Assembly (NCBI GenBank): GCA_005885515.1
Contig: VAWK01000056.1
Coordinates: 13,627-63,688, forward strand
Source: Actinomycetota bacterium
GTDB taxonomy: Bacteria > Actinomycetota > Thermoleophilia > Solirubrobacterales > Solirubrobacteraceae
Reading direction: 5' to 3'
Length of the DNA: 50,062 nucleotides
Shown: positions 1-8,233 of the stretch, in pieces
How positions within the stretch are numbered: the stretch's first letter is position 1
How the letters are laid out: each line of letters starts with the position of its first letter
Program-made: the position numbers and the translations under genes
Notes under the pieces: generated by a model
The model's input: only the letters and a program-made list of their open reading frames with translations
Database searches by the model: none
Told to the model about the DNA's origin: nothing

Positions 1-403
1 CAGATCCGCTGGGCCCGATCACGTTGGGCTCCCAGTCATAGAAGTACAGCTGCGCCGTCCTGCCGACCTCCTTTTCGGCGCGCGCCGCATTGCTCACGTC
101 AGGCAGCGCGACCAGGATTTCGGCGGCGCCCGAGCGCTGGATTTCGGGCTGCGCGACGCCGAGCTGGTCAACCCGTTTGCGCATGATGTCGATCGCGCGT
201 TCGAGCGATTCGGTGTCCACCTTGGACCGCGCGGTGGGCTTGGCCTCATAGACGAGCTCCACGCCGCCCTTCAGGTCGAGCCCCAGGCGGGTCTTTTTCG
301 CCTTCACCGCGCCCGGGACGCCGACGACCGCGAACAGCAGCGAGACGATGATCAGCCCCGCGACGATCAGCAGGATCAGGGCGTTGCGGCGGCGGTCTGA
401 CAT
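1..403 (-). CDS. secD: Protein translocase subunit SecD (N-terminal part, cut by window edge)
   Basis: SecD is a membrane subunit of the SecDF complex, which uses proton-motive force to help pull secreted proteins out of the SecYEG channel. The visible 134 residues start MSDRRRNALILL, giving one N-terminal membrane helix (about residues 8-30). This is followed by the SecD signature LGLDLKGGVELVY and the start of the first periplasmic domain (IDIMRKRVDQLGVAQPEI, then TAQLYFYDWEPNVIGP). The gene runs off position 1. I chose the ATG at 403; an in-frame ATG at 433 would add ten residues and is the alternative. It follows ruvCAB on the same strand, a common actinobacterial order, but the yajC gene often found between ruvB and secD is not here. 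The upstream PAS reading frame overlaps its 5' end. Confidence 0.93.
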   Translation of the reverse strand, partial: MSDRRRNALILLIVAGLIIVSLLFAVVGVPGAVKAKKTRLGLDLKGGVELVYEAKPTARSKVDTESLERAIDIMRKRVDQLGVAQPEIQRSGAAEILVALPDVSNAARAEKEVGRTAQLYFYDWEPNVIGPSGS

Positions 404-836
404 CGAGTGGCGAGCGCCCGCCGTCGTCGTCATAAGCCGGGAACAGGTCCGCCTTGGCGCTCGCGGCGATGTCCCGTTCCCCGCTCACCTGAACCGGCAC
501 CTCGAGCGCGCGGACCCCCCACTCGAGCACCGTCTTTACCGGGTCATCGCCATTTTCGAACTGCAGGCCCAGCACCTGCTCGACGCGCTGGCCGATCACG
601 TTTTCCTCCTCGAGCCCAGTGAAGGCGAACGAGTTCTTGCCGCACCCGATCACCCTTCCCTCGCCGTCGCACACGAAGAACGCCGCGTCCGGCGCGGGGT
701 AGTAATCGTCGAGCAGTTCGAACAGAAACGCGAACCCGCACTTCGCGCAGCCCTTGCGGCTGCGGGTGAAGCCCAGGTTGCGGTCGAGCTCGCTCGTGCG
801 ATGGCCGCAGTTCGGGCAGATGAACGGGTGCGCCAT
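246..836 (-). CDS. Zinc-ribbon plus PAS-domain protein, 3' end running into secD
   Basis: The first 140 or so residues look like a real protein. It starts MAHPFICPNCGHRTSE and has two CxxC pairs (CPNCGH near residue 8, CAKCGF near residue 30) that could bind zinc. A PAS-like region follows (about residues 45-110: PDAAFFVCDGEGRVIGCGKNSF in pieces, then ENVIGQRVEQVLGL). After DLFPAYDDDGG (about residue 140) the frame continues into low-complexity Arg/Pro-rich sequence. That tail is simply secD read in another frame, and it stops at 246. The true C-terminus is therefore doubtful: either a natural 158-bp overlap or a small deletion that removed the original stop. It lies between ruvB and secD on the same strand, where yajC often sits. 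The function is unknown; a small redox or ligand sensor is possible. Confidence 0.65.
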   Translation of the reverse strand: MAHPFICPNCGHRTSELDRNLGFTRSRKGCAKCGFAFLFELLDDYYPAPDAAFFVCDGEGRVIGCGKNSFAFTGLEEENVIGQRVEQVLGLQFENGDDPVKTVLEWGVRALEVPVQVSGERDIAASAKADLFPAYDDDGGRSPLDVRPPPQRPDPADRRGADHRLAAVRGRRRPGRGEGEKDPPGARPEGRRGARL

Positions 837-955
837 AGTCCTACAGACTACGAAAGCCGCGCCGTGAGCGGGACCGCTCGCGCGGACGCCGCCCGAGCCA
901 CCGGCGCTTTCGGCGTGGAGCGAGCGCCGGCCCGCCCGCGCTGGCGCAGGCTCGC

Positions 956-1981
956 TCAGAACAGCGATGGACCACCCGATGGCGGCGCCTCCAGGCCGAG
1001 GTGGGCGAACGCCGCCGGGGTGGCGGCGCGCCCGCGCGGCGTGCGCTTGATCAGCCCCTCGGTCAGCAGGTAGGGCTCGTACACGTCCTCGAGTGTGTCG
1101 GGCTCCTCGCCCACGGCGATCGCCAGCGTCGACAGTCCCACCGGGCCGCCGTCGAACTTCTCGCAGATCGTGCGCAGGATCTCCCGGTCGAGCCTGTCCA
1201 GCCCGCGCTCATCGACCTCCAGCATCTCGAGCGCGCGCTCCGCCGCGGCCGCCGTGAGAACACCCTCGAGGCGCACCTCCGCGAAATCGCGCACGCGCCG
1301 CAGCAGCCGATTGGCAACGCGCGGCGTTCCCCTGCTGCGCGCGGCGATCGTCTGCGCGCCCTGCTCCTCCAGCTCGACCGCGAGGATGCCCGCGGAGCGG
1401 CGCGCGATGACCGCGAGCTCCGCCACCGAGTAGGGCTCCAGGCGGGCCTGGATCCCGAAGCGATCGCGCAGCGGCGTGGTCAGCAGCCCCGTGCGGGTGG
1501 TGGCGCCGATCAGCGTGAACGGCGGCAGCTCCAGCGTGACCACGCGCGCCCCGGCTCCCTGGCCGATCGTGATCGGCAGGCGCTGATCCTCCATGGCCGG
1601 ATAGAACGTCTCCTCGAGCGCGCGCGGCAGGCGGTGGATCTCGTCCACGAAGAACACGCTGCGTGGCTCCAGCGCCGTCAGGAACGCGGCGACGTCGCCC
1701 TTGCGCTCGAGCGCCGGGCCGGCGGTGTGCACGAACGGCACCTCGAGCTCGGCTGCCACGATGTGAGCAAGCGATGTCTTGCCCAGGCCCGGGGGCCCGG
1801 CGAGCAGGAGGTGGTCGAGCGCGTCCCCGCGCGCGGCGCATGCCTCGATCGCCACCGCGAGTTGCTCTCGCAGGGAGTCCTGGCCGACGAACTCGGCCAG
1901 GCGTCGCGGCCGCAGCGAGCGGTCGAGCTCGTCCTCGGCGACGAGATACGGGGTCTGGATGCGGGCCGCCTCGGGCGTCAT
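956..1981 (-). CDS. ruvB: Holliday junction branch migration ATPase RuvB
   Basis: RuvB is the hexameric AAA+ motor that, with RuvA, drives Holliday junction branch migration during recombinational repair. The 341-residue protein is full length. It shows the Walker A motif GPPGLGKT (62-69), Walker B/DEIH box (113-116), sensor 1 in [10 protein letters not shown] (about 157-165) and the arginine-finger segment LRDRFG (171-176). A C-terminal winged-helix domain follows ([18 protein letters not shown], about 275-295). The start ATG overlaps the ruvA stop by 4 bp (ATGA), so the two are probably translationally coupled. It is the last gene of the ruvCAB set. Confidence 0.98.
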   Translation of the reverse strand: MTPEAARIQTPYLVAEDELDRSLRPRRLAEFVGQDSLREQLAVAIEACAARGDALDHLLLAGPPGLGKTSLAHIVAAELEVPFVHTAGPALERKGDVAAFLTALEPRSVFFVDEIHRLPRALEETFYPAMEDQRLPITIGQGAGARVVTLELPPFTLIGATTRTGLLTTPLRDRFGIQARLEPYSVAELAVIARRSAGILAVELEEQGAQTIAARSRGTPRVANRLLRRVRDFAEVRLEGVLTAAAAERALEMLEVDERGLDRLDREILRTICEKFDGGPVGLSTLAIAVGEEPDTLEDVYEPYLLTEGLIKRTPRGRAATPAAFAHLGLEAPPSGGPSLF

Positions 1982-2589
1982 GACTCCGCCCGAGCAAGAC
2001 GCAGCGCGTCGGCGATCAGCGCCTCGGCGCTGTCTCCGTCGGCACCGCTCAACAGCTGCTCGGCCTCGAGCGGCGCGTAGCCCAGCTCGAGCAGACCTGC
2101 GCGTGCGAGCTCGCGCGGGCTCGACGGCGACCCGTCCTCACCGCGGCGGGCGGCGATCGGGCCGTCCGGCTCCTGGACCCCGCCCGCGACCGCAACCTTC
2201 TCGCGCAGCTCGACGATGATCCGCTCGGCCGTGCGCTTGCCGATCCCGGGCACGGCCTGGAAGCGAGCCGCTTCGCCGGCCGCGATCGCCGCGGTCAGGT
2301 CCCGGGGTGTGCCGCCCGAGAGGATCGCGAGGGCCACCTTGGGACCGATCGCCTGCACGGACAGCAGCAGCTGGAACAGGTCGCGCTCCTGCTCGGTGTG
2401 AAAACCGTATAGCGACAGCGCGTCGTCGCGCGCGATCAGGTGCGCGTGCAGCGTGACGCGCTCGCCCACCTGCGGCACGTGGCGCAGCGTCTCAGCCGAG
2501 ACGGCGGCGCGGTAGCCGACGCCCCCGCACAGGATCACGACGTGATCCGCACGCCTGGTTGCGACCTCGCCCCGCAGCAGCGCGATCAT
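1978..2589 (-). CDS. ruvA: Holliday junction branch migration complex subunit RuvA
   Basis: RuvA binds the four-way junction as a tetramer and loads RuvB. The 203-residue product has the N-terminal OB-fold ([19 protein letters not shown], with CGGVGYRA) and two helix-hairpin-helix motifs ([15 protein letters not shown] and [19 protein letters not shown]). A C-terminal domain that contacts RuvB follows ([19 protein letters not shown]). The start at 2589 is fixed by homology to the family N-terminus and by the 4-bp overlap with the ruvC stop. A longer upstream extension in frame is only ruvC read in another frame. The 3' end overlaps the ruvB start by 4 bp. Confidence 0.97.
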   Translation of the reverse strand: MIALLRGEVATRRADHVVILCGGVGYRAAVSAETLRHVPQVGERVTLHAHLIARDDALSLYGFHTEQERDLFQLLLSVQAIGPKVALAILSGGTPRDLTAAIAAGEAARFQAVPGIGKRTAERIIVELREKVAVAGGVQEPDGPIAARRGEDGSPSSPRELARAGLLELGYAPLEAEQLLSGADGDSAEALIADALRLARAES

Positions 2590-3101
2590 CGCAGCGCACC
2601 CGCGGACGCCCGCGAGGAGGGCATGCGATTGGCGTGGCACACGGCGACCGCGAGCGCATCCGTGGCGTGGTCGCTGGGCGGACCCTGGGCCAGCCCGAGC
2701 AGCATCGTGACCATGCGGGCGACCTGCTCCTTGCCGGCGCGCCCGCTGCCGCACACCGCGCTCTTGACCTGCTGCGGGGTGTAGCTGGCGCACGGCACGC
2801 GCCGCTGCCCGGCCGCGAGCATCGCGGCGCCGCGCCCCTGGCCGACGGCGAACGCGGTGCGCGCGTTCTGCCCGAAGTAGAGCTCCTCGAGCGCCACCGC
2901 ATCGGGCTGGTGCGCGAGCAGCAGCGCATCGATCCCAGCGTGGATCTCGGCCAGGCGGGCCTCGGCCGACATGCTCGCGCTTGTCTCGATCACGCCTCCG
3001 TCGAGCGCCAGCAGCCGCTCCTCGCCGCTCGCGGTGCGCTCGCGCGCGATCACGCCGTAGCCCGTGCTGGCGAGGCCCGGATCGATGCCCAGGACGATCA
3101 T
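2586..3101 (-). CDS. ruvC: Holliday junction resolvase RuvC
   Basis: RuvC is the dimeric, Mg2+-dependent endonuclease that cuts Holliday junctions. The 171-residue protein begins MIVLGIDPGLASTGYGVI, carrying the first catalytic aspartate (D7). The acidic residues of the RNase H-like fold follow in ALEELYFGQNARTA and near the C-terminus (SDHATDALAVAVCHAN, which contains the conserved HxxD). The ATG at 3101 was chosen because the family starts at this point; the open frame extends far upstream without homology. It is the first gene of the ruvCAB block, and an adenylate cyclase gene lies head-to-head with it 56 bp away. Confidence 0.97.
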   Translation of the reverse strand: MIVLGIDPGLASTGYGVIARERTASGEERLLALDGGVIETSASMSAEARLAEIHAGIDALLLAHQPDAVALEELYFGQNARTAFAVGQGRGAAMLAAGQRRVPCASYTPQQVKSAVCGSGRAGKEQVARMVTMLLGLAQGPPSDHATDALAVAVCHANRMPSSRASAGALR

Positions 3102-3157
3102 TGCCTGTGATTCTGCGCCGGCCGCCGGACGCCTGCCTGCCTTACGCTGCGCTGGCC

Positions 3158-4297
3158 ATGCCATCGCCGCAGATCGACTTCGCGGGGGAGGGACTGCTCG
3201 ACGGGCTCGAGGGCGAGCAGCGTGCGGACCGCCTGGTGCTGCTCGAACGGCTGGCCGCCGAAGGCGTGACGGTCGCCGAGCTGCGCCGCGCCACCGCCTC
3301 GGGCACGCTGATGTTCCTGCCCGCCGAGCGCGTGATCGGCGGGCATCTGCGCTACACCGCCGGCGAAGCTGCCGAGCGCACCGGCCTGGAGCCCGACGTG
3401 CTGCGCGCGATGCGCGGCGCGATGGGCTTGCCGATGCCCGCGGAGGAGGAGGCGATCTACACCGAAGAAGACCTCGAGGCGATACGCACCGGCAACATCG
3501 CAAGGCAGGCGGGAATCCCTGACGAGGAGATCCTCGAGCTGATTCGCACGCTCGGCCGCGGCCTTGCGCCGGCCGCGGAGGTGATGCGCTCGCTCGCGCT
3601 GAGGCTCGTGATCGCGCCGGGCATGAGCGAGTACGAGCTGGCGCGCCGCTACGCCGACACGGTCGCGCAGCTGTCGCCGACGATCGGCCCGCTCGTCACG
3701 AACCTGCTCACCGTCCAGCTGCGCCAGATGGCCCAGAGCGAGGTCATCACCGCCGCCGAGCGCAGCGGCGGCAGGTTGCCCGGTTCGCGCGAGATCGCCG
3801 TGTGCTTCGCGGACCTGGTCGGCTTCACGCGCCTGGGCGAGACGGTGCCGCCGGAGGAACTCGGGAGCCTGGCGGTGCGCCTGGAGGCGATGACCACGAG
3901 CGTCGTGCAGGCGCCGGTGCGCCTGGTGAAGACCATCGGCGACGCGGTGATGCTGGCGAGCACCGAGCCCGCTCCGCTGCTCGACGCAGGCCTCTCGCTG
4001 CTGGACGCCGCCGACGCGGAGGGAGAGGACTTCCCCCAGCTGCGCGTCGGATCGGCGCTCGGGCCGGCGCTAAGCCGCGCCGGCGACTGGTTCGGACGGC
4101 CCGTCAACCTGGCCAGCCGCATCACGCAGATCGCCCGTCCCGGCAGCCTGCTGGCGGAGCGCGAGGTGCGCGAGTCCGTGCCCGACGCCTACCGCTGGTC
4201 CTACGCGGGGGAACGCAGGCTGCGCGGCGTGCGCGAGCCGGTGCCGCTGTTTCGCGCCCGACGGCTCGATGACCGCGGCGCGCAGTCGCCCGCTTGA
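3158..4297 (+). CDS. Class III adenylate cyclase with Rv1264-like N-terminal regulatory domain
   Basis: It is predicted to make cAMP from ATP. The 379-residue protein has an all-helical N-terminal region (about 1-205) resembling the autoinhibitory regulatory domain of mycobacterial Rv1264, whose activity is pH-dependent. A catalytic class III domain follows (about 210-370). Metal-binding aspartates are visible at D219 (VCFADLVGFT) and D262 (KTIGDAVML). The transition-state pair N317/R321 lies in VNLASRI. Everything needed for catalysis by a homodimer seems present. No membrane segment is seen, so it should be cytoplasmic. The ATG at 3158 is the first plausible start. It is transcribed divergently from ruvC and convergently towards yebC, splitting a yebC-ruvC neighbourhood that is normally contiguous. 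Activation by pH is inferred from the family only. Confidence 0.9.
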   Translation: MPSPQIDFAGEGLLDGLEGEQRADRLVLLERLAAEGVTVAELRRATASGTLMFLPAERVIGGHLRYTAGEAAERTGLEPDVLRAMRGAMGLPMPAEEEAIYTEEDLEAIRTGNIARQAGIPDEEILELIRTLGRGLAPAAEVMRSLALRLVIAPGMSEYELARRYADTVAQLSPTIGPLVTNLLTVQLRQMAQSEVITAAERSGGRLPGSREIAVCFADLVGFTRLGETVPPEELGSLAVRLEAMTTSVVQAPVRLVKTIGDAVMLASTEPAPLLDAGLSLLDAADAEGEDFPQLRVGSALGPALSRAGDWFGRPVNLASRITQIARPGSLLAEREVRESVPDAYRWSYAGERRLRGVREPVPLFRARRLDDRGAQSPA

Positions 4298-4360
4298 GGC
4301 GCCAGGACGCGGCGCGCTCCCGCGCGCGTGCTGGTTCGCCGCGGCGAGCGACCGGTGGGT

Positions 4361-5119
4361 CTACGCCGCCGAGCTGGCCACGCGCTCCAGCACCTCGCTG
4401 GGCACGTCGAAGTTGGCGTGCACGGCGCCCACGTCGTCTAGGTCTTCCAACGCCTCGATCAGCCGCATGAGCCTCGCCGCGTGGCTCTCGTCGATCGCTG
4501 CCAGCATCGACGGGCGGTAGGTCAGCTCCGCGCTCTCCATCTCCACCCCGGCCTGCTCCAGCGCCATCCTCACCGCCGCGAAGTCGGCCTGCTCGCAGAT
4601 CACTTCGAACACGTCTTCATCGATCGCGACGTCCTCCGCCCCCGCGTCGACCGCGACCATCAGCTCGTCTTCGGAGTAACGCGTGGCGTCGATCACGATC
4701 GTGCCCTTCTTCGCGAACAGGTACGCCACCGAGCCGGGCTCCCCCATGCTGCCGCCGAACTTGGAGAAGGCGTGCCTGATGTCAGCGCCGGTGCGGTTGC
4801 GGTTGTCGGTGATCGCCTCGATCAGCAGCGCCACGCCGCCGGAGCCGTACCCCTCGTAGATGACGGCTTCGATCGCGTCGGCCTCGCCGCCCTCCCCCGT
4901 GCCCTTGGCGATTGCGCGCTCGATGGTGTCCTTCGGCATCGACGCTTCCCTGGCCTTTCGCACCGCGTTCTCGAGCGTCGCGTTGGCCGCGGGGTCGCCG
5001 CCGCCTTCGCGCGCGGCGACCGTGATCGCGCGCGTCAGCTTCGAGAACTGCGCCCCCCGGCGGGAGTCAACGACGGCCTTCTTGTGCTTGATGCTGGCCC
5101 ACTTGGAGTGCCCCGACAT
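4361..5119 (-). CDS. yebC: YebC/PmpR family protein (probable TACO1-like translation factor)
   Basis: The 252-residue protein has the invariant family start MSGHSKWASIKHKK and the three-domain YebC arrangement, including GYGSGGVALLIEAITDNRNRT in pieces (about 90-110) and MGEPGSVAYLF (about 125-135). Members have been described both as DNA-binding regulators and as ribosome-associated factors that ease translation of proline stretches; the sequence cannot decide between them. Length is normal. In actinobacteria yebC usually sits directly upstream of ruvC in one operon. Here the cyclase gene on the other strand lies between them, so ruvC presumably needs its own promoter. Confidence 0.96.
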   Translation of the reverse strand: MSGHSKWASIKHKKAVVDSRRGAQFSKLTRAITVAAREGGGDPAANATLENAVRKAREASMPKDTIERAIAKGTGEGGEADAIEAVIYEGYGSGGVALLIEAITDNRNRTGADIRHAFSKFGGSMGEPGSVAYLFAKKGTIVIDATRYSEDELMVAVDAGAEDVAIDEDVFEVICEQADFAAVRMALEQAGVEMESAELTYRPSMLAAIDESHAARLMRLIEALEDLDDVGAVHANFDVPSEVLERVASSAA

Positions 5120-5200
5120 AGCCGGAAGTCTACGAATCCCCGCCCGCGCCTACGCGGCGCGAGGACCCACCGCGTGGCGTTGCCGCCCACCTGCCAGCAC

Positions 5201-5235
5201 GGCGGCGGCGGCGATCATTTCAAGCCGCCGCCGCC
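5201..5235. promoter_or_regulatory. Perfect 11-bp stem hairpin in the yebC/manB divergent gap
   Basis: Positions 5201-5211 (GGCGGCGGCGG) pair perfectly with 5225-5235, leaving a 13-nt loop. The hairpin ends 18 nt before the GTG start of the phosphomannomutase gene, so it could lie in that gene's leader. On the other strand it lies upstream of yebC. There is no T-run, so it is not a classical terminator. A role in leader structure is an inference, and simple GC-rich repetition could also produce it. Confidence 0.4.
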
Positions 5236-5253
5236 ACATAGGATTCATCGCCC

Positions 5254-6654
5254 GTGCGCCGCCTCGACCCCGACATCTTCAAGGCGTATGACATCAGGGG
5301 CATCTACGGCGAGCAGATCGATGGCGACGCGGCCGAGCAGATCGCGCGCGCCTTCGCGCACGTGCTCTGCGGCCTCGCCGGCAAGCCCGTCGGCGATTTG
5401 CGCGTCGGCCTGGGGCGGGACATGCGCCTCAGCGCCCCCGAGCTCGCGTCCCGCTACCGCGAGGGACTGCTCGACGCGGGCGTGCACGTGCTTGACGCCG
5501 GAGAGGTGGGCAGCGAGATGCTCTACTTCCTCGTCGGCTCGCGCGACCTGGACGGCGGCCTGATGTGCACCGCTTCGCACAATCCCAAGGCCTACACCGG
5601 CGCCAAGCTCGTGCGCGAGGGGGCGCTCGCGCTGTCGGGCGACGCGGGCATCCAGGATGTCCGGCGCGCGATCGAGGCGGGGATCCCGAACCGCGCCGGT
5701 GCCAGCGGCGATCGCGGCACGCTGCAGGAGCTCGACCTGTACGAGGAGTTCCAGGCCGACGTGCTGGGCTTCATCGACCCCGCCGCCGTGCAGGCCGCCG
5801 CCGGCGGCCTGAAGCTCGTGGTGGACGGCGCCAACGGGATGGCGGGTCCGATGGTCGGCCCGCTGCTGCGGCGCCTCGGCCTCGAACCGGTCGAGCTGTA
5901 CTGGCGCCCCGACGGCAACTTCCCCGATCACGAACCGAACCCGCTGCTGCCCGAGAATCGCCGCCTGATCGTCGATCAGGTCACAGCCGCCGGCGCGGAT
6001 CTGGGCATCGCCTGGGATGGCGACGCCGACCGCTGCTTCTTCATCGACGAGCAGGGCGCATTCGTCGATGGCGACTTCCTCACCGCGCTGCTGGCCCGCT
6101 CGCTGCTGGGCAAGGCCACCGCTCCTGGGGAGGCGATCCTGTATGACGTGCGCGCTTCACGCGCGGTGCCCGACAGCGTTACAGACGCTGGCGGCGTCCC
6201 GTACGTCAACCGCGTCGGCCACGCCTTCTTCAAGACGCGCATGCGCGCGGAGGGCTCTCTGTTCGGAGGCGAGGTCTCCGGGCACTATTACTTCCGCGAC
6301 TTCTACTGCGCGGATTCGGGCACGATTCCCGCGCTGCTGATCCTGGAGCTGCTCGCCAGCGAGCGGCGGAGCCTGTCGGCGCTGCTGGCGCCCTACCGCG
6401 AGCGCTACTTCATCTCCGGCGAGATCAACTCCGAGGTCTCCGACCAGCAGGCCAAGATCGAGCAGATCGCGGACCGCTACGCCGACGCCGAGCAGAGCCG
6501 GCTCGACGGGATCTCCATCGACTATCCCGATTGGCACTTCAACGTCCGCCCCTCGAACACCGAGCCACTGCTGCGCCTGTGCCTGGAGTCGCTGATCTCC
6601 GTCGAGGACATGCGCCGCCGTCGCGACGAGGTGCTGGCGCTGATTCGGTCATGA
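5254..6654 (+). CDS. manB: Phosphomannomutase/phosphoglucomutase
   Basis: It is predicted to interconvert hexose 6-phosphates and 1-phosphates, feeding GDP-mannose or UDP-glucose synthesis for cell-wall glycans. The 466-residue protein has the four-domain alpha-D-phosphohexomutase layout. The catalytic phosphoserine is S108 in TASHNPK, the Mg2+ loop is DGDADR (255-260), the sugar-binding loop is GEVSGH (339-344), and the C-terminal phosphate-binding loop is RPSNTEPLLRL (about 435-445). The start is GTG at 5254 (MRRLDPDIFKAYDIRG), where the family begins. The stop overlaps the ATG of the following hydrolase gene by 4 bp, implying co-translation. Whether mannose or glucose phosphate is preferred cannot be read from the sequence. 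Confidence 0.94.
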   Translation: MRRLDPDIFKAYDIRGIYGEQIDGDAAEQIARAFAHVLCGLAGKPVGDLRVGLGRDMRLSAPELASRYREGLLDAGVHVLDAGEVGSEMLYFLVGSRDLDGGLMCTASHNPKAYTGAKLVREGALALSGDAGIQDVRRAIEAGIPNRAGASGDRGTLQELDLYEEFQADVLGFIDPAAVQAAAGGLKLVVDGANGMAGPMVGPLLRRLGLEPVELYWRPDGNFPDHEPNPLLPENRRLIVDQVTAAGADLGIAWDGDADRCFFIDEQGAFVDGDFLTALLARSLLGKATAPGEAILYDVRASRAVPDSVTDAGGVPYVNRVGHAFFKTRMRAEGSLFGGEVSGHYYFRDFYCADSGTIPALLILELLASERRSLSALLAPYRERYFISGEINSEVSDQQAKIEQIADRYADAEQSRLDGISIDYPDWHFNVRPSNTEPLLRLCLESLISVEDMRRRRDEVLALIRS

Positions 6655-7697
6655 GCGAGCAGGCGGAGCGCGAGCAGGCCGAGCAGGCGCTGGCTGCCGC
6701 CGCCCGGGCTGGCATCCACCGGCTGGCCATTCCCACGCCGTTCCAGGTCGGGCGCGTGAACGCGTACCTGATCGAGGACTCGCCGCTGACGCTGCTGGAC
6801 TCCGGCCCCAACTCGGCCAAGGCGATGGACGAGCTCGAGCAGGCGCTGGCCGCGCGCGGGCACGCCGTCGAGGACCTCGAGCTGCTGATCGTCACCCATC
6901 AGCACATCGACCACTTCGGGCTGGCGAGCATCCTCGCGCGCCGCTCGGGCGCCGAGGTGGCCGCGCTGGACCTGCTGGCGCCATACCTGGCGCGCTTCGG
7001 CCAGGAGGCGGAGTCCGACGACCGCTTCGCCGAGGCGATCATGCTCCGTCACGGGATCCCGGCGGACGTGGTTACGGCGCTGCGCGCCGTGTCGGGCAGC
7101 TTCCGCGCCTGGGGCGCGGCCGTGGAGGTCAGCCGGCCGCTCGCCCACGGCGCCGAGCTGCCGCTTCGCGACCGCACGCTGGAAGTGCTGCACCGGCCCG
7201 GCCACAGCCCTTCGGACACCGTGTTTCTCGATCGGTCTCGCTCGATCCTGCTCGCCGCCGACCATCTCATCAAGCACATCTCCTCGAACCCGCTGCTCGC
7301 GCGGCCGCTGGCGAGGAGCGCGGAACCCGTCGACGCGCCGCCGCCGGCGGACGAACGTCCCCGCGCCCTGCTCACGTACCTGGCTTCGCTGGAGCAGACC
7401 CGCGCCATGGAGCTGTCGCTCGTGCTGCCCGGACACGGCCAGCCGATCGTCGACCACGCCGCCCTGATCGACGAGCGCTTCCGCCTGCATCGCCGCCGCG
7501 CCGAGAAGATTCGGGCGCTGATCGCCACACGGGCCGCGACCGCCCACGAGATCGCGCACGAGCTGTGGGGAAACGTCGCCGTGACGCAGGCTTACCTGAC
7601 GCTCTCGGAGGTGCTCGGTCACCTCGACATGCTGCTCGCCGAGGGTCGCGCAGTCGAACGCGAGAGCGGCGGCGTGGTGCGCTTCGAGGCCGCCTAG
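6651..7697 (+). CDS. MBL-fold metallo-hydrolase, LACTB2/glyoxalase II-like
   Basis: This is a 348-residue zinc-dependent hydrolase of the metallo-beta-lactamase fold. The metal-binding motif HQHIDH lies at 83-88, with further ligands in RPGHSPSDTVFL and the late PGHGQPI. The C-terminal about 60 residues (ATAHEIAHELWGN, LGHLDMLLAEG) look like the winged-helix tail found in LACTB2-type members. The substrate is unknown: thioesters, lactones or nucleic acid are all possible in this superfamily. It starts at an ATG overlapping the manB stop (ATGA). Its 3' end overlaps the rpiB-like gene tail-to-tail by 4 bp, both stops using the palindrome CTAG. Confidence 0.88.
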   Translation: MSEQAEREQAEQALAAAARAGIHRLAIPTPFQVGRVNAYLIEDSPLTLLDSGPNSAKAMDELEQALAARGHAVEDLELLIVTHQHIDHFGLASILARRSGAEVAALDLLAPYLARFGQEAESDDRFAEAIMLRHGIPADVVTALRAVSGSFRAWGAAVEVSRPLAHGAELPLRDRTLEVLHRPGHSPSDTVFLDRSRSILLAADHLIKHISSNPLLARPLARSAEPVDAPPPADERPRALLTYLASLEQTRAMELSLVLPGHGQPIVDHAALIDERFRLHRRRAEKIRALIATRAATAHEIAHELWGNVAVTQAYLTLSEVLGHLDMLLAEGRAVERESGGVVRFEAA

Positions 7698-8140
7698 CGC
7701 TCCTGCTCGATCTCGGCGATGTGCCCGACGTTGGCGCGGTCGTCGTGCTCGCGGCTGGCCTCGGTGTCGAACCATGCGTCGAGGATCTCCTCGAGCTCCG
7801 CCGCCGAGGTCGAGCGCAGGCTGAGCGCGAGCACGTTGGCGTCGTTCCAGCGCCTGGCGCCCGCGGCGGTGGCGGCGTCGGAGCACAGCGCGGCGCGGAC
7901 CCCGGGCAGCTTGTTGGCGGCGATCGACGCCCCGGTACCCGTCCAGCAGCAGACGACCGCCTGCTCGGCGAGTCCGTCCACAACCTCGCGGGCCGCGGCC
8001 TCCGAAGCCCACGCCCAGTCCTCGCGCTGGTGCTCGGCCAGCGCCCCGTGCAGCGCGACCTCGTGGCCGCGCTGGCGCAGGCTGGCAGCAATCGTCATGG
8101 CGATGCCCGTGCGCTCGTCGGCGGCCACTGCGATTCGCAT
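7694..8140 (-). CDS. RpiB/LacAB-family sugar-phosphate isomerase-like protein
   Basis: This 148-residue protein has the RpiB fold signature CWTGTGASIAANK (65-77), aligning with the active-site CGTG-x-G-x-SIAANK of type B ribose-5-phosphate isomerases, and ARRWNDANVLALSLR (about 95-109). C65 matches the catalytic cysteine. Two usual features differ: the glycine after the cysteine is tryptophan, and the N-terminal DHAG motif, whose histidine is implicated in ring opening, reads DERTG (D8-E9). It may act on another substrate or have lost activity. The start is the ATG at 8140. Calling it rpiB would overstate the case, so no symbol is given. Confidence 0.8.
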   Translation of the reverse strand: MRIAVAADERTGIAMTIAASLRQRGHEVALHGALAEHQREDWAWASEAAAREVVDGLAEQAVVCCWTGTGASIAANKLPGVRAALCSDAATAAGARRWNDANVLALSLRSTSAAELEEILDAWFDTEASREHDDRANVGHIAEIEQER

Positions 8141-8233
8141 GAGCGCAGTATGGCCCGATGAGGCGCGTGCGACCTCGCTTGCAGCGCAGCATCGCGCTGC
8201 CCGGCCGGGACGCGCTGACGCTACGGTTGGCCG

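Noticed and set aside
6522-8192. A 556-codon open frame on the minus strand opposite the MBL hydrolase and manB end
   Set aside because: Translation is Arg/His/Gln/Gly-rich low complexity, antisense to genes with clear motifs; long open antisense frames are expected at this GC content.
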